DNA of 64,000 bases from positions 1 to 64,000 of the forward strand of contig CABSDC010000002.1 of assembly GCA_902476295.1 (NCBI GenBank), given 5' to 3'. A program made the translations under genes and the position numbers. The stretch comes from SFTJ01 sp905210415. GTDB taxonomy: Bacteria > Bacteroidota > Bacteroidia > Bacteroidales > Muribaculaceae. Numbering within the stretch: the stretch's first letter is position 1; every line of letters starts with the position of its first letter. Below are positions 17,825-26,255 of the stretch, in pieces. A model generated the notes under the pieces. The model saw nothing but the letters and a program-made list of their open reading frames with translations. It searched no databases and was not told the DNA's origin.

Positions 17825-19306
17825 TTAATAGTTTCTTGCAAATACTACGCGTTGAGCCGAAGGCTTGCCTGTCACCATGCACTTGCCAGGAGTCTTATCG
17901 CCGTCCAAAGGAATGCAACGGATGGTTGCTTTAGTTTCTTCCTTAATCTTCTCTTCGGTTTCTGGAGTTCCATCCCAATGAGCCAAAATGAAGCCACCCT
18001 TTTCGATTTGCTCCTTAAATTCATCGTAAGTATCTACTGTATAAGTGAGATCTTCGCGATGCTTCAATGCCTTTTGGAAAATATTGTTTTGAATATCTTC
18101 AAGAAGATTCTTCACATATTCTTCAATGCCATCAATTGCTACAGTTGATTTCTCAAGAGTGTCACGGCGCATAACTTCGATTGTGCCATTAGCCAAATCG
18201 CGAGCACCAAGAACGAGACGGACAGGTACACCCTTTAGTTCATAGTCTGCGAATTTAAAGCCAGGACGTTTGTTATCGGCATTGTCATACTTAACGCTAA
18301 TGCCCATCTTCTTGAGGTTTTCTACGATTGGGTTAATGCGATTGTTGATTTCTTCCAACTGCTCGTTGCCCTTATATATAGGCACAATTACCACCTGAAT
18401 TGGTGACAAGTGTGGAGGAAGAACCAAACCGTTGTCATCGCTATGTGTCATAATCAAAGCACCCATCAAACGAGTAGATACACCCCATGAAGTAGCCCAA
18501 ACGTATTCAAGTTCATTATCCTTGTTCACAAACTTAACATCAAAAGCCTTAGCGAAGTTTTGACCAAGGAAGTGTGATGTGCCAGATTGCAAAGCCTTGC
18601 CATCTTGCATCATAGCCTCGATAGTGTAAGTTTCAAGAGCTCCGGCAAAACGTTCGTTTGCTGATTTTACGCCCTTAACAACAGGAACGGCCATATATTT
18701 CTCTGCAAATTCGGCGTAAACATTAAGCATCTTCACTGCTTCTGCTTCAGCCTCTTCACGAGTGGCATGAGCAGTGTGGCCTTCTTGCCACAAGAATTCT
18801 GCTGTGCGGAGGAACATGCGAGTACGCATTTCCCAACGCATCACGTTTGCCCATTGATTGCAAAGAATTGGAAGATCGCGGTATGAGCTAATCCAATTGC
18901 GATATGTGTTCCAAATGATAGTTTCTGAAGTTGGACGAATAATCAATTCTTCTTCAAGTTTAGCAGAAGGGTCCACAACAACGCCTTTTCCATCAGGGTC
19001 GTTCATCAATCTGTGGTGTGTAACTACTGCACATTCCTTAGCAAAGCCTTCTACGTGTTCTGCTTCACGACTTAAGAATGATTTTGGAATAAGCAATGGG
19101 AAATAAGCATTGACGTGACCAGTGGCTTTAAACATATCGTCAAGCACACGTTGCATTTTTTCCCATATTGCATATCCGTATGGCTTTATCACCATACAGC
19201 CACGCACAGCCGATTGTTCGGCCAAATCAGCCTTTACCACAAGGTCGTTATACCATTGTGAATAGTTGTCGGCTCTTTTTGTTAAGTCTTTTAACTCTTT
19301 TGCCAT
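17825..19306 (-). CDS. proS: Proline--tRNA ligase (short, archaeal/eukaryotic-like type)
   Basis: Class II synthetase that charges tRNA(Pro). At 493 residues it belongs to the compact type 3 ProRS that lacks the inserted editing domain of E. coli ProS. Visible features are the start motif SQWYNDLVVKADLAEQSAVRGC, the class II motif 2 region (MRWEMRTRMFLRTAEFLWQ) with the QEGHTAH segment, the GTSHFLGQNFAKAFD substrate pocket, and a C-terminal domain ending in a hydrophobic/Tyr residue (VVFARNY) as typical for this type. It is last in a minus-strand group beginning with the DUF4290 gene, 33 bases after the OmpA-like gene, and is followed by a terminator. Confidence 0.96.
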   Translation of the reverse strand: MAKELKDLTKRADNYSQWYNDLVVKADLAEQSAVRGCMVIKPYGYAIWEKMQRVLDDMFKATGHVNAYFPLLIPKSFLSREAEHVEGFAKECAVVTHHRLMNDPDGKGVVVDPSAKLEEELIIRPTSETIIWNTYRNWISSYRDLPILCNQWANVMRWEMRTRMFLRTAEFLWQEGHTAHATREEAEAEAVKMLNVYAEFAEKYMAVPVVKGVKSANERFAGALETYTIEAMMQDGKALQSGTSHFLGQNFAKAFDVKFVNKDNELEYVWATSWGVSTRLMGALIMTHSDDNGLVLPPHLSPIQVVIVPIYKGNEQLEEINNRINPIVENLKKMGISVKYDNADNKRPGFKFADYELKGVPVRLVLGARDLANGTIEVMRRDTLEKSTVAIDGIEEYVKNLLEDIQNNIFQKALKHREDLTYTVDTYDEFKEQIEKGGFILAHWDGTPETEEKIKEETKATIRCIPLDGDKTPGKCMVTGKPSAQRVVFARNY

Positions 19307-19339
19307 TTTCTGTATTTATTGTTGTTGTATTATTCTCTT

Positions 19340-19972
19340 TTATAGTTTGATATTCTTCTTTTTTGCCGCTTGTATCATCGCTTGCTCTGGTACAAGATAT
19401 ATTTCCAAGCGCCGATTGAACTTTCTATTTGCAACCGAGTTGTTTTCCACCAATGGCTCTGTTGAACCTAGGGCATAAGGCACTACATACTCAGTGCTTG
19501 CGTTTGCATCAATCCAGTCATACACAGCATTTACTCTTGAGCGAGTTAGATTAAGTGTATATCTATCAGAGCCAGTGTTGTCGTGATGCATCACAAGAAG
19601 CATTTTATACATTCCTGGAGTCTCAATGTATTTCAAAAATGGTTTTAATGTCTGCTTACCGATGTCGCTAAGAACAGTATCATTCGGTTGGAACAATTGA
19701 CTTGCTGGTAAAGTTATAATGATAACTTCTCCATCACGTGTCATTTCCACGTGTTGCTTGTTCTTTTGCAATGCTATTGCCTGGCTATATTGAAACTTTG
19801 CAATTTCTTCAGATTGTTTCTCTAATTCTGGCATAGCAATATTGTCGTCGATTGACAAATCATATATGTCTACCGCTTGCTTCTTCGTTTTTTGCTTTGC
19901 GTCGATCGACAACGGAAACGCCGCTGTGACCGACAAACAAAGTACCATAATTAGGCAATTTAGATGTTTCAT
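19340..19972 (-). CDS. OmpA-domain protein
   Basis: A 210-residue exported protein with an N-terminal signal sequence (LNCLIMVLCLSVTAAFPLS). The C-terminal OmpA/MotB-like peptidoglycan-binding domain is recognisable from ITLPASQLFQPNDTVLSDIG, NLTRSRVNAVYDWIDANA and the closing NRKFNRRLEIYLVP. It has no beta barrel, so it is more likely a periplasmic peptidoglycan-associated protein than a porin. The final basic segment (AAKKKNIKL) is unusual for the family. It lies 14 bases after a small acidic protein gene and ahead of proS. Confidence 0.85.
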   Translation of the reverse strand: MKHLNCLIMVLCLSVTAAFPLSIDAKQKTKKQAVDIYDLSIDDNIAMPELEKQSEEIAKFQYSQAIALQKNKQHVEMTRDGEVIIITLPASQLFQPNDTVLSDIGKQTLKPFLKYIETPGMYKMLLVMHHDNTGSDRYTLNLTRSRVNAVYDWIDANASTEYVVPYALGSTEPLVENNSVANRKFNRRLEIYLVPEQAMIQAAKKKNIKL

Positions 19973-19986
19973 TTGTTTCTAAAATA

Positions 19987-20295
19987 TTAAAAATCTAATG
20001 TCTCTTCATATTCCATTTCTGCCAATATAATGTCTCGAACATCTTCACGTGGTATTTTATTGTCAGGGTCTTTTGAAATAGCCTTTGAGACATGGTTTAC
20101 TACATCATCAATGTTTTCATCCAAATCTTCATCAGATTCAAAGCTGTCATTTTCTTCGTAGTAGTCATACATAGCATCTAATAGCAACAACAAGTCGTCG
20201 CTATCACATTGTGCCTTTCCTTTTTTTGAGAGATAATTATTGATGTATTTTATTGCATCATTCTCATCAAATTCTTTAATATCTTCGTTTGCCAT
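19987..20295 (-). CDS. Small acidic conserved hypothetical protein
   Basis: A 102-residue, strongly acidic protein with runs of Asp/Glu (NDSFESDEDLDENIDDVVNHV). It shows no signal peptide or membrane segment, so it is probably cytoplasmic and helical. It lies 19 bases after rimM and 14 bases before the OmpA-domain gene, clearly within the operon. I recognise no named domain. The opening DENDAIKYINNYLSKKGK and the closing REDVRDIILAEMEYEE look like amphipathic helices. Confidence 0.7.
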   Translation of the reverse strand: MANEDIKEFDENDAIKYINNYLSKKGKAQCDSDDLLLLLDAMYDYYEENDSFESDEDLDENIDDVVNHVSKAISKDPDNKIPREDVRDIILAEMEYEETLDF

Positions 20296-20314
20296 TGCGT
20301 ATATTTTTAATCTG

Positions 20315-20845
20315 TTAAATATCTAATAAACCTGTTGGTAGATCAAATGTAATTGTTTTTGCGTCTTCGTTAATATCGTCAATGAAATCGTCAACCGCAG
20401 GAATTGAAATTTCTTTCCCATCATGGTCTATCACAAATAGCACGTTGTCTGTGCTGTCGTCGACATAGACAATCTCTCCGAGATCGATGCCAGACGAAGT
20501 TTTTGCGTCAAATCCGATAAAATAGTCCACCGGCATTTCATCGCAGTCTTCCTCGTCAGATATTTCAGAATACTCGCGTTTCAACACAAATATCGGTTTG
20601 TTCACCAATGCTTTCACTTGTTCATCGCTTTCATATCCATCAATCATCAGCAGAACCGTGTCGGCTGTCTTCTTTCGTATTCCACCAACGAAAAACGGGA
20701 CAAATATACCATCAATATCTGAAACCACACAAGAAAACCTTGTAAAATCGTCAGCATCACAATCAAGAGATGCCGAAATCTCGCCTTTTACGCCGTGAGC
20801 TTTGTTGAATTGCCCGATTTCTATAAGTTCTTCGCGAGTAATCAT
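20315..20845 (-). CDS. rimM: Ribosome maturation factor RimM
   Basis: Assists 30S assembly by binding S19 and the head domain. With ATG at 20845 it has 176 residues; an in-frame TTG two codons earlier is possible but less likely. The N-terminal RimM barrel opens with IGQFNKAHGVKGEISA, including the conserved GxxxxxHGVKGE pattern. The C-terminal PRC-like domain contains VDYFIGFDAKTSSGIDLGEI and ISIPAVDDFIDDIN. It starts 6 bases after the DUF4290 gene. In other Bacteroidota genomes I recall murA between these two; it is absent here. Confidence 0.93.
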   Translation of the reverse strand: MITREELIEIGQFNKAHGVKGEISASLDCDADDFTRFSCVVSDIDGIFVPFFVGGIRKKTADTVLLMIDGYESDEQVKALVNKPIFVLKREYSEISDEEDCDEMPVDYFIGFDAKTSSGIDLGEIVYVDDSTDNVLFVIDHDGKEISIPAVDDFIDDINEDAKTITFDLPTGLLDI

Positions 20846-20851
20846 CAGCAA

Positions 20852-21484
20852 TTATTTTTTCTTTTTTGAATTTTTCTTTCCATTATTTGCCACAGGTGCT
20901 TCTTTAAACTCATGCAACACATAGTGTTCGGAATCAAGATTGATTTTTCCGTCAGAGATTTCACGCAAGTCATTAAAAACGCGTTGATCATCCACACTGT
21001 CTTTGCTTATTGACAGCAACACCATCTTCATATGATTAGCGATAAGCAAAATCAAGGTTTCTTTTTCTTCTCCCTCCGGATAAGTACAAGCCTTCTTCAC
21101 CATATCCACAATTATTTTACCATAGTGGCGATGTCTAAGGTTTTCCGTTTGATACGGTATGGCGGCAGGCTTAACAGCAAGTTTTTCTTGATTGATGATT
21201 TCGTATGGATAATCAATATCAAGTTTAAAGTCCGACATTATAGCCAAGTGGTCCCAAAGTATGTGTTTGGAATCAGCCTCATCGCGCAATTGTGGCACGA
21301 TATTACCCATCACTTGAACAATAGAGTATGCACATCTTGTGCGTTCTTTCCTATCTTCTATTGTTAAGCAATGATTCACCATCTGTTGTATGTTTCTTCC
21401 GTATTCTGGCAATGCCAACTGCGAACGGTCGGAGTTGTATTCCACCATTCGAGTATCGCCAAATATCATATTATCGTTTTGCAT
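20852..21484 (-). CDS. DUF4290 family protein
   Basis: A 210-residue cytoplasmic protein of a Bacteroidota-specific family of unknown function. The hallmark segment LALPEYGRNIQQMVNHCLTI (residues 22-41) is followed by EDRKERTRCAYSIVQVMGN and then a helical body with a poly-lysine C-terminus (GKKNSKKKK). It lies between tsaB upstream (23 bases) and rimM. The neighbourhood of translation-related genes hints at an RNA or ribosome-linked role, which is only inference. Confidence 0.88.
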   Translation of the reverse strand: MQNDNMIFGDTRMVEYNSDRSQLALPEYGRNIQQMVNHCLTIEDRKERTRCAYSIVQVMGNIVPQLRDEADSKHILWDHLAIMSDFKLDIDYPYEIINQEKLAVKPAAIPYQTENLRHRHYGKIIVDMVKKACTYPEGEEKETLILLIANHMKMVLLSISKDSVDDQRVFNDLREISDGKINLDSEHYVLHEFKEAPVANNGKKNSKKKK

Positions 21485-21507
21485 AATTTACTCTGTTCAA
21501 TGTTTTA

Positions 21508-22197
21508 TTAGATAACCTTGTGCTTTGGTGTAGTGGCTTGGAACTCCTTTAGATACAATGGCGTAGAGTATGCCACATCAATAAATTCACCCCTGCGGAA
21601 TGCCAGCTCCGACAATGCCACCATATTCACAGCCTCAGGTTTTGAATTTGCGAGGTAATGAGCATTTTTGATAGGTGATATTTCTTTCCATTTGCTCACA
21701 CCATTGCCCACAAACAAAAGATTGCGATCGCCAAACTCCTTAAATGAGTTTTCATCAAGAATCATCGCCTTTGGCGCCATCACTTCTTCAAGAGCGTTGT
21801 TATACACGGCTGTGTACACTTCCATACGTCGAGCGTCAATCATTGGCACATAGAGGGTGTCATCTTCATTGTATCTACTGAACAATGCGGTCACCGACAA
21901 TAATTTCAGTGTATTCACGCCAATAAGTGGCACATTATATCCAAAGCATAAACCTTTTGCCTCAGACAAACCGATGCGTAGTCCTGTGTATGAACCAGGG
22001 CCAATACTCACTGCTACTGCATCGAGTTTGATTTCTCTCGATGTAATATATTTCACAATGTCGTCTAAAAACACGTTTAATACGGTAGCATGGTTTTTGC
22101 CATCGTAATCTTCATGATGCTCCAAAACCATTCCATCGCTCGAAAGAGCAACGGAACACACATCTGTAGAGGTCTCTATATTTAGTATATTTGCCAT
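21508..22197 (-). CDS. tsaB: tRNA threonylcarbamoyladenosine biosynthesis protein TsaB
   Basis: Partner subunit of TsaD/TsaE in making t6A37 in ANN-decoding tRNAs. The 229-residue protein begins with the ASKHA-type phosphate loop LNIETSTDVCSVALSSDG. It has the TsaB motif VSIGPGSYTGLRIGLSEAKG (about 64-83) and VPMIDARRMEVYTAVY. It lacks the TsaD metal-binding histidines, as expected. It is the first gene of the minus-strand group running to proS, with a -7 promoter element just upstream in the divergent spacer shared with yicC. Confidence 0.94.
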   Translation of the reverse strand: MANILNIETSTDVCSVALSSDGMVLEHHEDYDGKNHATVLNVFLDDIVKYITSREIKLDAVAVSIGPGSYTGLRIGLSEAKGLCFGYNVPLIGVNTLKLLSVTALFSRYNEDDTLYVPMIDARRMEVYTAVYNNALEEVMAPKAMILDENSFKEFGDRNLLFVGNGVSKWKEISPIKNAHYLANSKPEAVNMVALSELAFRRGEFIDVAYSTPLYLKEFQATTPKHKVI

Positions 22198-22215
22198 ATT
22201 TCAAAAATATCTTTG

Positions 22216-22223
22216 CAAATTTA
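22216..22223 (-). promoter_or_regulatory. -7 promoter element of tsaB
   Basis: The minus strand reads TAAATTTG followed by CAAAG, an exact TAnnTTTG match 18 bases before the tsaB ATG. A second, closer match lies at 22202-22209. No clear -33 box is present. Confidence 0.45.
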
Positions 22224-22266
22224 CGATTTTTCTTGCTTTTATTATAATTGATTGGAATTATCGCAT

Positions 22267-22274
22267 TAAATTTG
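22267..22274 (+). promoter_or_regulatory. -7 promoter element of the yicC group
   Basis: TAAATTTG matches TAnnTTTG exactly, 16 bases before the yicC ATG. Together with the opposite element at 22216-22223 it makes a compact divergent promoter region of about 90 bases. Confidence 0.48.
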
Positions 22275-22290
22275 TAGAAAATTCTTGCAA

Positions 22291-23169
22291 ATGATACTAT
22301 CAATGACAGGTTTCGGCAAGGCAGTAGCCGTTTTTGAGAACAAAAAAATTACTGCAGAAATAAAATCACTTAATAGCAAACAACTTGATTTGTCAATTCG
22401 TTTACCTCAAGCATATCGAGCAAGCGAATTAGATTTTCGTAATATTATAGCAAAATCGCTCGAGAGAGGAAAAATTGATTTATTTATCTATTGCGAAGAA
22501 ATCGATTCCTCGAACGATCACAGCATCAACATTCCTGTGGTGAAGAAATATAAACAACAAATTGAAATTATGGCCGAAGAATTGGGTATTCCACAACCTG
22601 AAGATTGGTATTCTACCCTACTCAGATTGCCAGATTCAATTAAAACCGATTCTTTGTCAACAGAGACATCGGAAGAAGAAATCAAAGTTGTAACCAATGT
22701 GCTCATCGAAGCGATAAATGCACTTGTGGATTTCCGCAAACAAGAAGGCGAACGTTTGGAAACTTTCTTTAAAGAAAAAATTCAGGCAATTCAAGATTTG
22801 CTCAATCAAGTGGATCAATACGAAACTGAGCGCGTGAACAAGATTAAAGGACGTATTGAAGATGCTCTTTTGAAATTGCAGTCAGTGGAATACGACCGTA
22901 ATCGTTTTGAGCAAGAAATGATTTTCTATATTGAAAAGCTCGACATTACAGAAGAAAAAATCCGACTCCAAAACCACTTGGATTATTTCCTCAGCACCCT
23001 TGAAAATGGTCACGGACAAGGAAAGAAACTTGGTTTTATCAGCCAAGAAATGGGCCGCGAAATAAACACTACAGGATCAAAAGCCAATCAAGCTGATCTT
23101 CAAAAAATTGTGGTGATGATGAAAGACCACCTTGAACAAATCAAGGAGCAAGTATTAAATGTGATGTAA
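22291..23169 (+). CDS. YicC/YloC family endoribonuclease
   Basis: A 292-residue protein beginning MILSMTGFGKA, the diagnostic YicC N-terminus; an upstream TTG at 22285 would spoil this start. The C-terminal DUF1732-like part ends with LGFISQEMGREINTTGSKAN and a helical tail, the most conserved family stretch. YicC/YloC proteins have been reported as endoribonucleases involved in RNA decay. It sits 2 bases ahead of gmk, the usual partner in many phyla, and is the first gene of a five-gene run. Confidence 0.92.
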   Translation: MILSMTGFGKAVAVFENKKITAEIKSLNSKQLDLSIRLPQAYRASELDFRNIIAKSLERGKIDLFIYCEEIDSSNDHSINIPVVKKYKQQIEIMAEELGIPQPEDWYSTLLRLPDSIKTDSLSTETSEEEIKVVTNVLIEAINALVDFRKQEGERLETFFKEKIQAIQDLLNQVDQYETERVNKIKGRIEDALLKLQSVEYDRNRFEQEMIFYIEKLDITEEKIRLQNHLDYFLSTLENGHGQGKKLGFISQEMGREINTTGSKANQADLQKIVVMMKDHLEQIKEQVLNVM

Positions 23170-23171
23170 GA

Positions 23172-23741
23172 ATGAAAAAAGGAAAGCTTATAATTATTTC
23201 TGCGCCATCTGGCTCTGGAAAATCAACCATTATAGGACGTATCATTAATGACCCTGATTTAAAACTGGAATTTTCTATTTCTGCAACCACTCGTGCTCCA
23301 CGCGAAGGAGAAATAGATGGTGTTCATTATCACTTCCTTACAGTGGAGCAATTTAAAGAAGCCATCAAGAATGATGCACTCGTTGAGTATGAAGAAGTCT
23401 ATCCAGGTAGATTTTATGGCACTTTAAAAAGAGAGATTGAACGCATTCAAAACAATGGAAAAAATGTAATTTTAGACATTGATGTGAAAGGCGGCATAAA
23501 CGTTAAGCGCCTATACGGCGACAATGCACTGTCGGTGTTTATTCAGCCACCGAGCATTGAAGCTTTGCGTCAACGTTTGATTTCTCGTGCTACTGATCCA
23601 ATTGAAGCCATCAATCAACGTGTTGGTAAAGCAGAATATGAATTGTCGTTTAAAGACCAATTTGACACGGTAGTCGTTAATGACAATCTTGACAAGGCTG
23701 TGGAGCAAACAAGACAATTGCTCTATGACTTTGTGAAATAA
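23172..23741 (+). CDS. gmk: Guanylate kinase
   Basis: Phosphorylates GMP to GDP. The 189-residue protein has the P-loop APSGSGKST (residues 11-19), the GMP-binding SISATTRAPREGEIDGVHYHF segment and the LDIDVKGGINVKRLYG region. Length and motifs are standard. It starts 2 bases after yicC and is followed after 34 bases by nadD. Confidence 0.96.
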   Translation: MKKGKLIIISAPSGSGKSTIIGRIINDPDLKLEFSISATTRAPREGEIDGVHYHFLTVEQFKEAIKNDALVEYEEVYPGRFYGTLKREIERIQNNGKNVILDIDVKGGINVKRLYGDNALSVFIQPPSIEALRQRLISRATDPIEAINQRVGKAEYELSFKDQFDTVVVNDNLDKAVEQTRQLLYDFVK

Positions 23742-23775
23742 TTATATTATTCATTTATCAAATAGAATAACTACC

Positions 23776-24354
23776 ATGAAAATAGGCATTTTCGGAGGTA
23801 CTTTCAACCCCATACATATTGGGCATGCAATTATAGCTAATTATATTGCACAAAACTCCGATTTAGATGCTGTATGGTTTATGGTGGCTCCACAAAACCC
23901 ACTAAAGCAACACATTGTAAATGAAGCATCTGACTCCGACCGTGTGAAAATGGTAGAGCTTGTAACCAACAAACTTGACAATGTATATACTTCGGATTTT
24001 GAGTTTTCGTTGCCAAGGCCCTCATATACATACAATACTTTGTGTGAACTGTCGCGACAACATCCCAATGATGAGTTTTATCTCATAATCGGAGGTGATA
24101 ATTGGGCAAACTTCTCCAAATGGAAAAATTTCGAAGACATTATTCGCAACTATCAGATTTTGGTGTATCCACGTTTTGGCTATGATACAGATATACCCGG
24201 CGAATATAGTGGCAATGTTTCAATTGTTGACGCTCCAATAATTGAGCTGTCGTCAACACAAATTCGCACTTCTTTGCGCCAGAACCAGAATATCCGTTTC
24301 TATCTGCCGGATGAAGTGTATGATTATATTTTAAAGAATAAACTTTATAAGTAA
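23776..24354 (+). CDS. nadD: Nicotinate-nucleotide adenylyltransferase
   Basis: Makes deamido-NAD from nicotinate mononucleotide and ATP. The 192-residue protein has the nucleotidyltransferase start GIFGGTFNPIHIGHAIIAN, carrying the GxFxPxHxGH motif. Other features are the VAPQNPLKQ substrate loop, IIGGDNWANFSKW in the middle and the C-terminal LSSTQIRTSLR (ISSTxIR-type) motif. The stop overlaps the start of the next gene by one base (TAATG). Confidence 0.96.
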   Translation: MKIGIFGGTFNPIHIGHAIIANYIAQNSDLDAVWFMVAPQNPLKQHIVNEASDSDRVKMVELVTNKLDNVYTSDFEFSLPRPSYTYNTLCELSRQHPNDEFYLIIGGDNWANFSKWKNFEDIIRNYQILVYPRFGYDTDIPGEYSGNVSIVDAPIIELSSTQIRTSLRQNQNIRFYLPDEVYDYILKNKLYK

Positions 24355-24857
24355 TGGAAAACAATCAATTATCCCCAAATACACTTGCTTTCATTGCTCT
24401 TGCAAACGAGTATTGCAGCGCTATTGAGCAAGCCATTGAATGTGAAAAAGAAGAATTTGTGGCAAAAATGTTAAAACTTTTGCCACGAATTTATATCTCT
24501 GCATCAGATATCAACATCAAAGAATCGGAGGAGGATTATTGCGTAGAGCCTTATCTTGACGAAGAAGTATATGATCGTATCAGAGGTGGCATTGCTGCAG
24601 TGATGGCTGAAGATGACGTGTTCTTGGAAACTTTTGAGGAAGATATGAAATACTCTGAAACGCCAATTTCCGCGACGATTTCAGAAGATTTAGCCGATAT
24701 TTATCAAGAAATGTATAATTTTGTGGCATCGGTGCGCGATGTAAGCAGCGAGTCGATAAAATCTATTGTTATAACTTGCAAAGAAGATTTTGCTTCGTTT
24801 TGGGGGCAAACACTATGTAATGTATTGCGCGCATTGCATTCTTCGTTCTATAAGTAA
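24354..24857 (+). CDS. DUF5063 family protein
   Basis: A 167-residue acidic helical protein of a Bacteroidota family with no known function. Recognisable features are the opening LAFIALANEYCSAIEQA, the LLPRIYISASDI segment and the C-terminal CKEDFASFWGQTLCNVLRAL. It shows no signal peptide or catalytic motif. Its start overlaps the nadD stop, so expression is probably coupled. The gene is followed after 29 bases by the aminopeptidase. Confidence 0.85.
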   Translation: MENNQLSPNTLAFIALANEYCSAIEQAIECEKEEFVAKMLKLLPRIYISASDINIKESEEDYCVEPYLDEEVYDRIRGGIAAVMAEDDVFLETFEEDMKYSETPISATISEDLADIYQEMYNFVASVRDVSSESIKSIVITCKEDFASFWGQTLCNVLRALHSSFYK

Positions 24858-24886
24858 AATAAATAATAATAAATACCATATATATC

Positions 24887-26179
24887 ATGAATAAATATAT
24901 TGATTCCTTGCTCCGTTTTATGGATTCAAGCGTTTGTAATTTCTTGGCAATTGACACGATCAAGAAAGAACTTATTGCGAATGGGTTCTCGGAGAAAAGC
25001 CTTAGCAAAGCCATTCATTGTAAAAAAGGTAACAAATTTTTTGTCACAAAAAACGACTCGGCCATATTCGCTGTAAAGGTGGGTTCTCGCCCAGTGAATG
25101 AGACTGGATTTAAGATTATCACAGCACATAGCGACTCTCCATGCTTTAGAATCAAACCAAATCCCGAGATGCTTAGCAATGATGGATTAGTACGTCTCAA
25201 CACAGAAGTGTATGGTGGACCAATTCTTTACACATGGTTTGACCGTCCACTTTCGCTTGCGGGTAGAGTGATCTTGCGTGGCGAATCTGCGCTTAAACCT
25301 GAAACTCGTCTGCTGAAAATTGACAATCCAATTCTAATGATTCCTCACCTTGCAATACATTTCAATCGTGCCGTAAATGAGGGTAATCATTTATCAAAGC
25401 AAAAAGATATGCTGCCAATATTGGCAAGGATATCTCAAGAGTTATCTGTCAACAATCTGCTGTTGAAGTATATAGCAAAACAACTTAAAGTAGAGGTTAA
25501 AGATATACTTGACTTTGACTTGTTCCTATATAATACTGAAAAGGCTTGTCTAACTGGATTAAATAACGAGTTCGTGATGTCGGGACGTCTTGATGACTTA
25601 AGTATGGCTCATGCTGCTATTACTGCAATCATAGAGGCAGAAGACGACGATGCAACATGCGTTAGCGCAATATTTGATAATGAGGAAACCGGCAGTGGCA
25701 CAAAACAAGGCGCGCATTCACCAGTTTTGTCCAATCTGCTTAGACGTGTTGCGGCATGCCAAGGTGTGGATTTTGAGGAATTCTGCCAAGCAGTGAATAA
25801 ATCATTCCTTATCTCTGCCGACAATGCTCATGCCTTTCACCCTAATTATCCCGAGAAATACGACCCGACTAATCACCCTGCATTAGGCGGTGGTCCAGCA
25901 ATCAAGATTAATGCTAATTGCAAATATATGACAGATGCTCATTCGGCTGCGGTATTCAAGAGCCTTTGCGATGATGCCGGTTCTCCATGCCAGTATTTTG
26001 TTAATCACTCTGACGTTGCAGGTGGCTCTACCCTGGGCAATATCTTCACTGGACAACTCGATATTGAAGGTGTAGACGTAGGAAATCCGCTATTGGCCAT
26101 GCACTCAGTGTGCGAAACAGGTAGCGTTGATGACCATATCAATATGATCAAGGTGTTTAAACGCTTTTTCTCAAGATAA
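24887..26179 (+). CDS. M18 family aminopeptidase
   Basis: Cytoplasmic zinc aminopeptidase of the aspartyl-aminopeptidase type. It has 430 residues. Metal-binding and catalytic segments are visible in order: IITAHSDSPC (first His), SGRLDDLSMAHAA (bridging Asp), FDNEETGSGTKQGAHSP (Glu pair) and FVNHSDVAGGSTLGNI (C-terminal His). The preference for acidic N-terminal residues is the family norm, not shown here. It is the last gene of the yicC-gmk-nadD-DUF5063 run. The next gene has its own promoter. Confidence 0.93.
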   Translation: MNKYIDSLLRFMDSSVCNFLAIDTIKKELIANGFSEKSLSKAIHCKKGNKFFVTKNDSAIFAVKVGSRPVNETGFKIITAHSDSPCFRIKPNPEMLSNDGLVRLNTEVYGGPILYTWFDRPLSLAGRVILRGESALKPETRLLKIDNPILMIPHLAIHFNRAVNEGNHLSKQKDMLPILARISQELSVNNLLLKYIAKQLKVEVKDILDFDLFLYNTEKACLTGLNNEFVMSGRLDDLSMAHAAITAIIEAEDDDATCVSAIFDNEETGSGTKQGAHSPVLSNLLRRVAACQGVDFEEFCQAVNKSFLISADNAHAFHPNYPEKYDPTNHPALGGGPAIKINANCKYMTDAHSAAVFKSLCDDAGSPCQYFVNHSDVAGGSTLGNIFTGQLDIEGVDVGNPLLAMHSVCETGSVDDHINMIKVFKRFFSR

Positions 26180-26189
26180 GTTTAACTAT

Positions 26190-26220
26190 TTTGAGAATCG
26201 CATAAAAATTTGTATATTTG
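26190..26220 (+). promoter_or_regulatory. Consensus Bacteroidota promoter of the phosphohexomutase gene
   Basis: TTTG at 26190-26193, exactly 19 bases, then TATATTTG at 26213-26220. This is a full match to TTTG-N19-TAnnTTTG. Initiation near 26227 would give a leader of about 30 bases rich in A and T. Confidence 0.8.
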
Positions 26221-26255
26221 TTAATCAAGAATTTATTAATTAAAATCAATATAAG

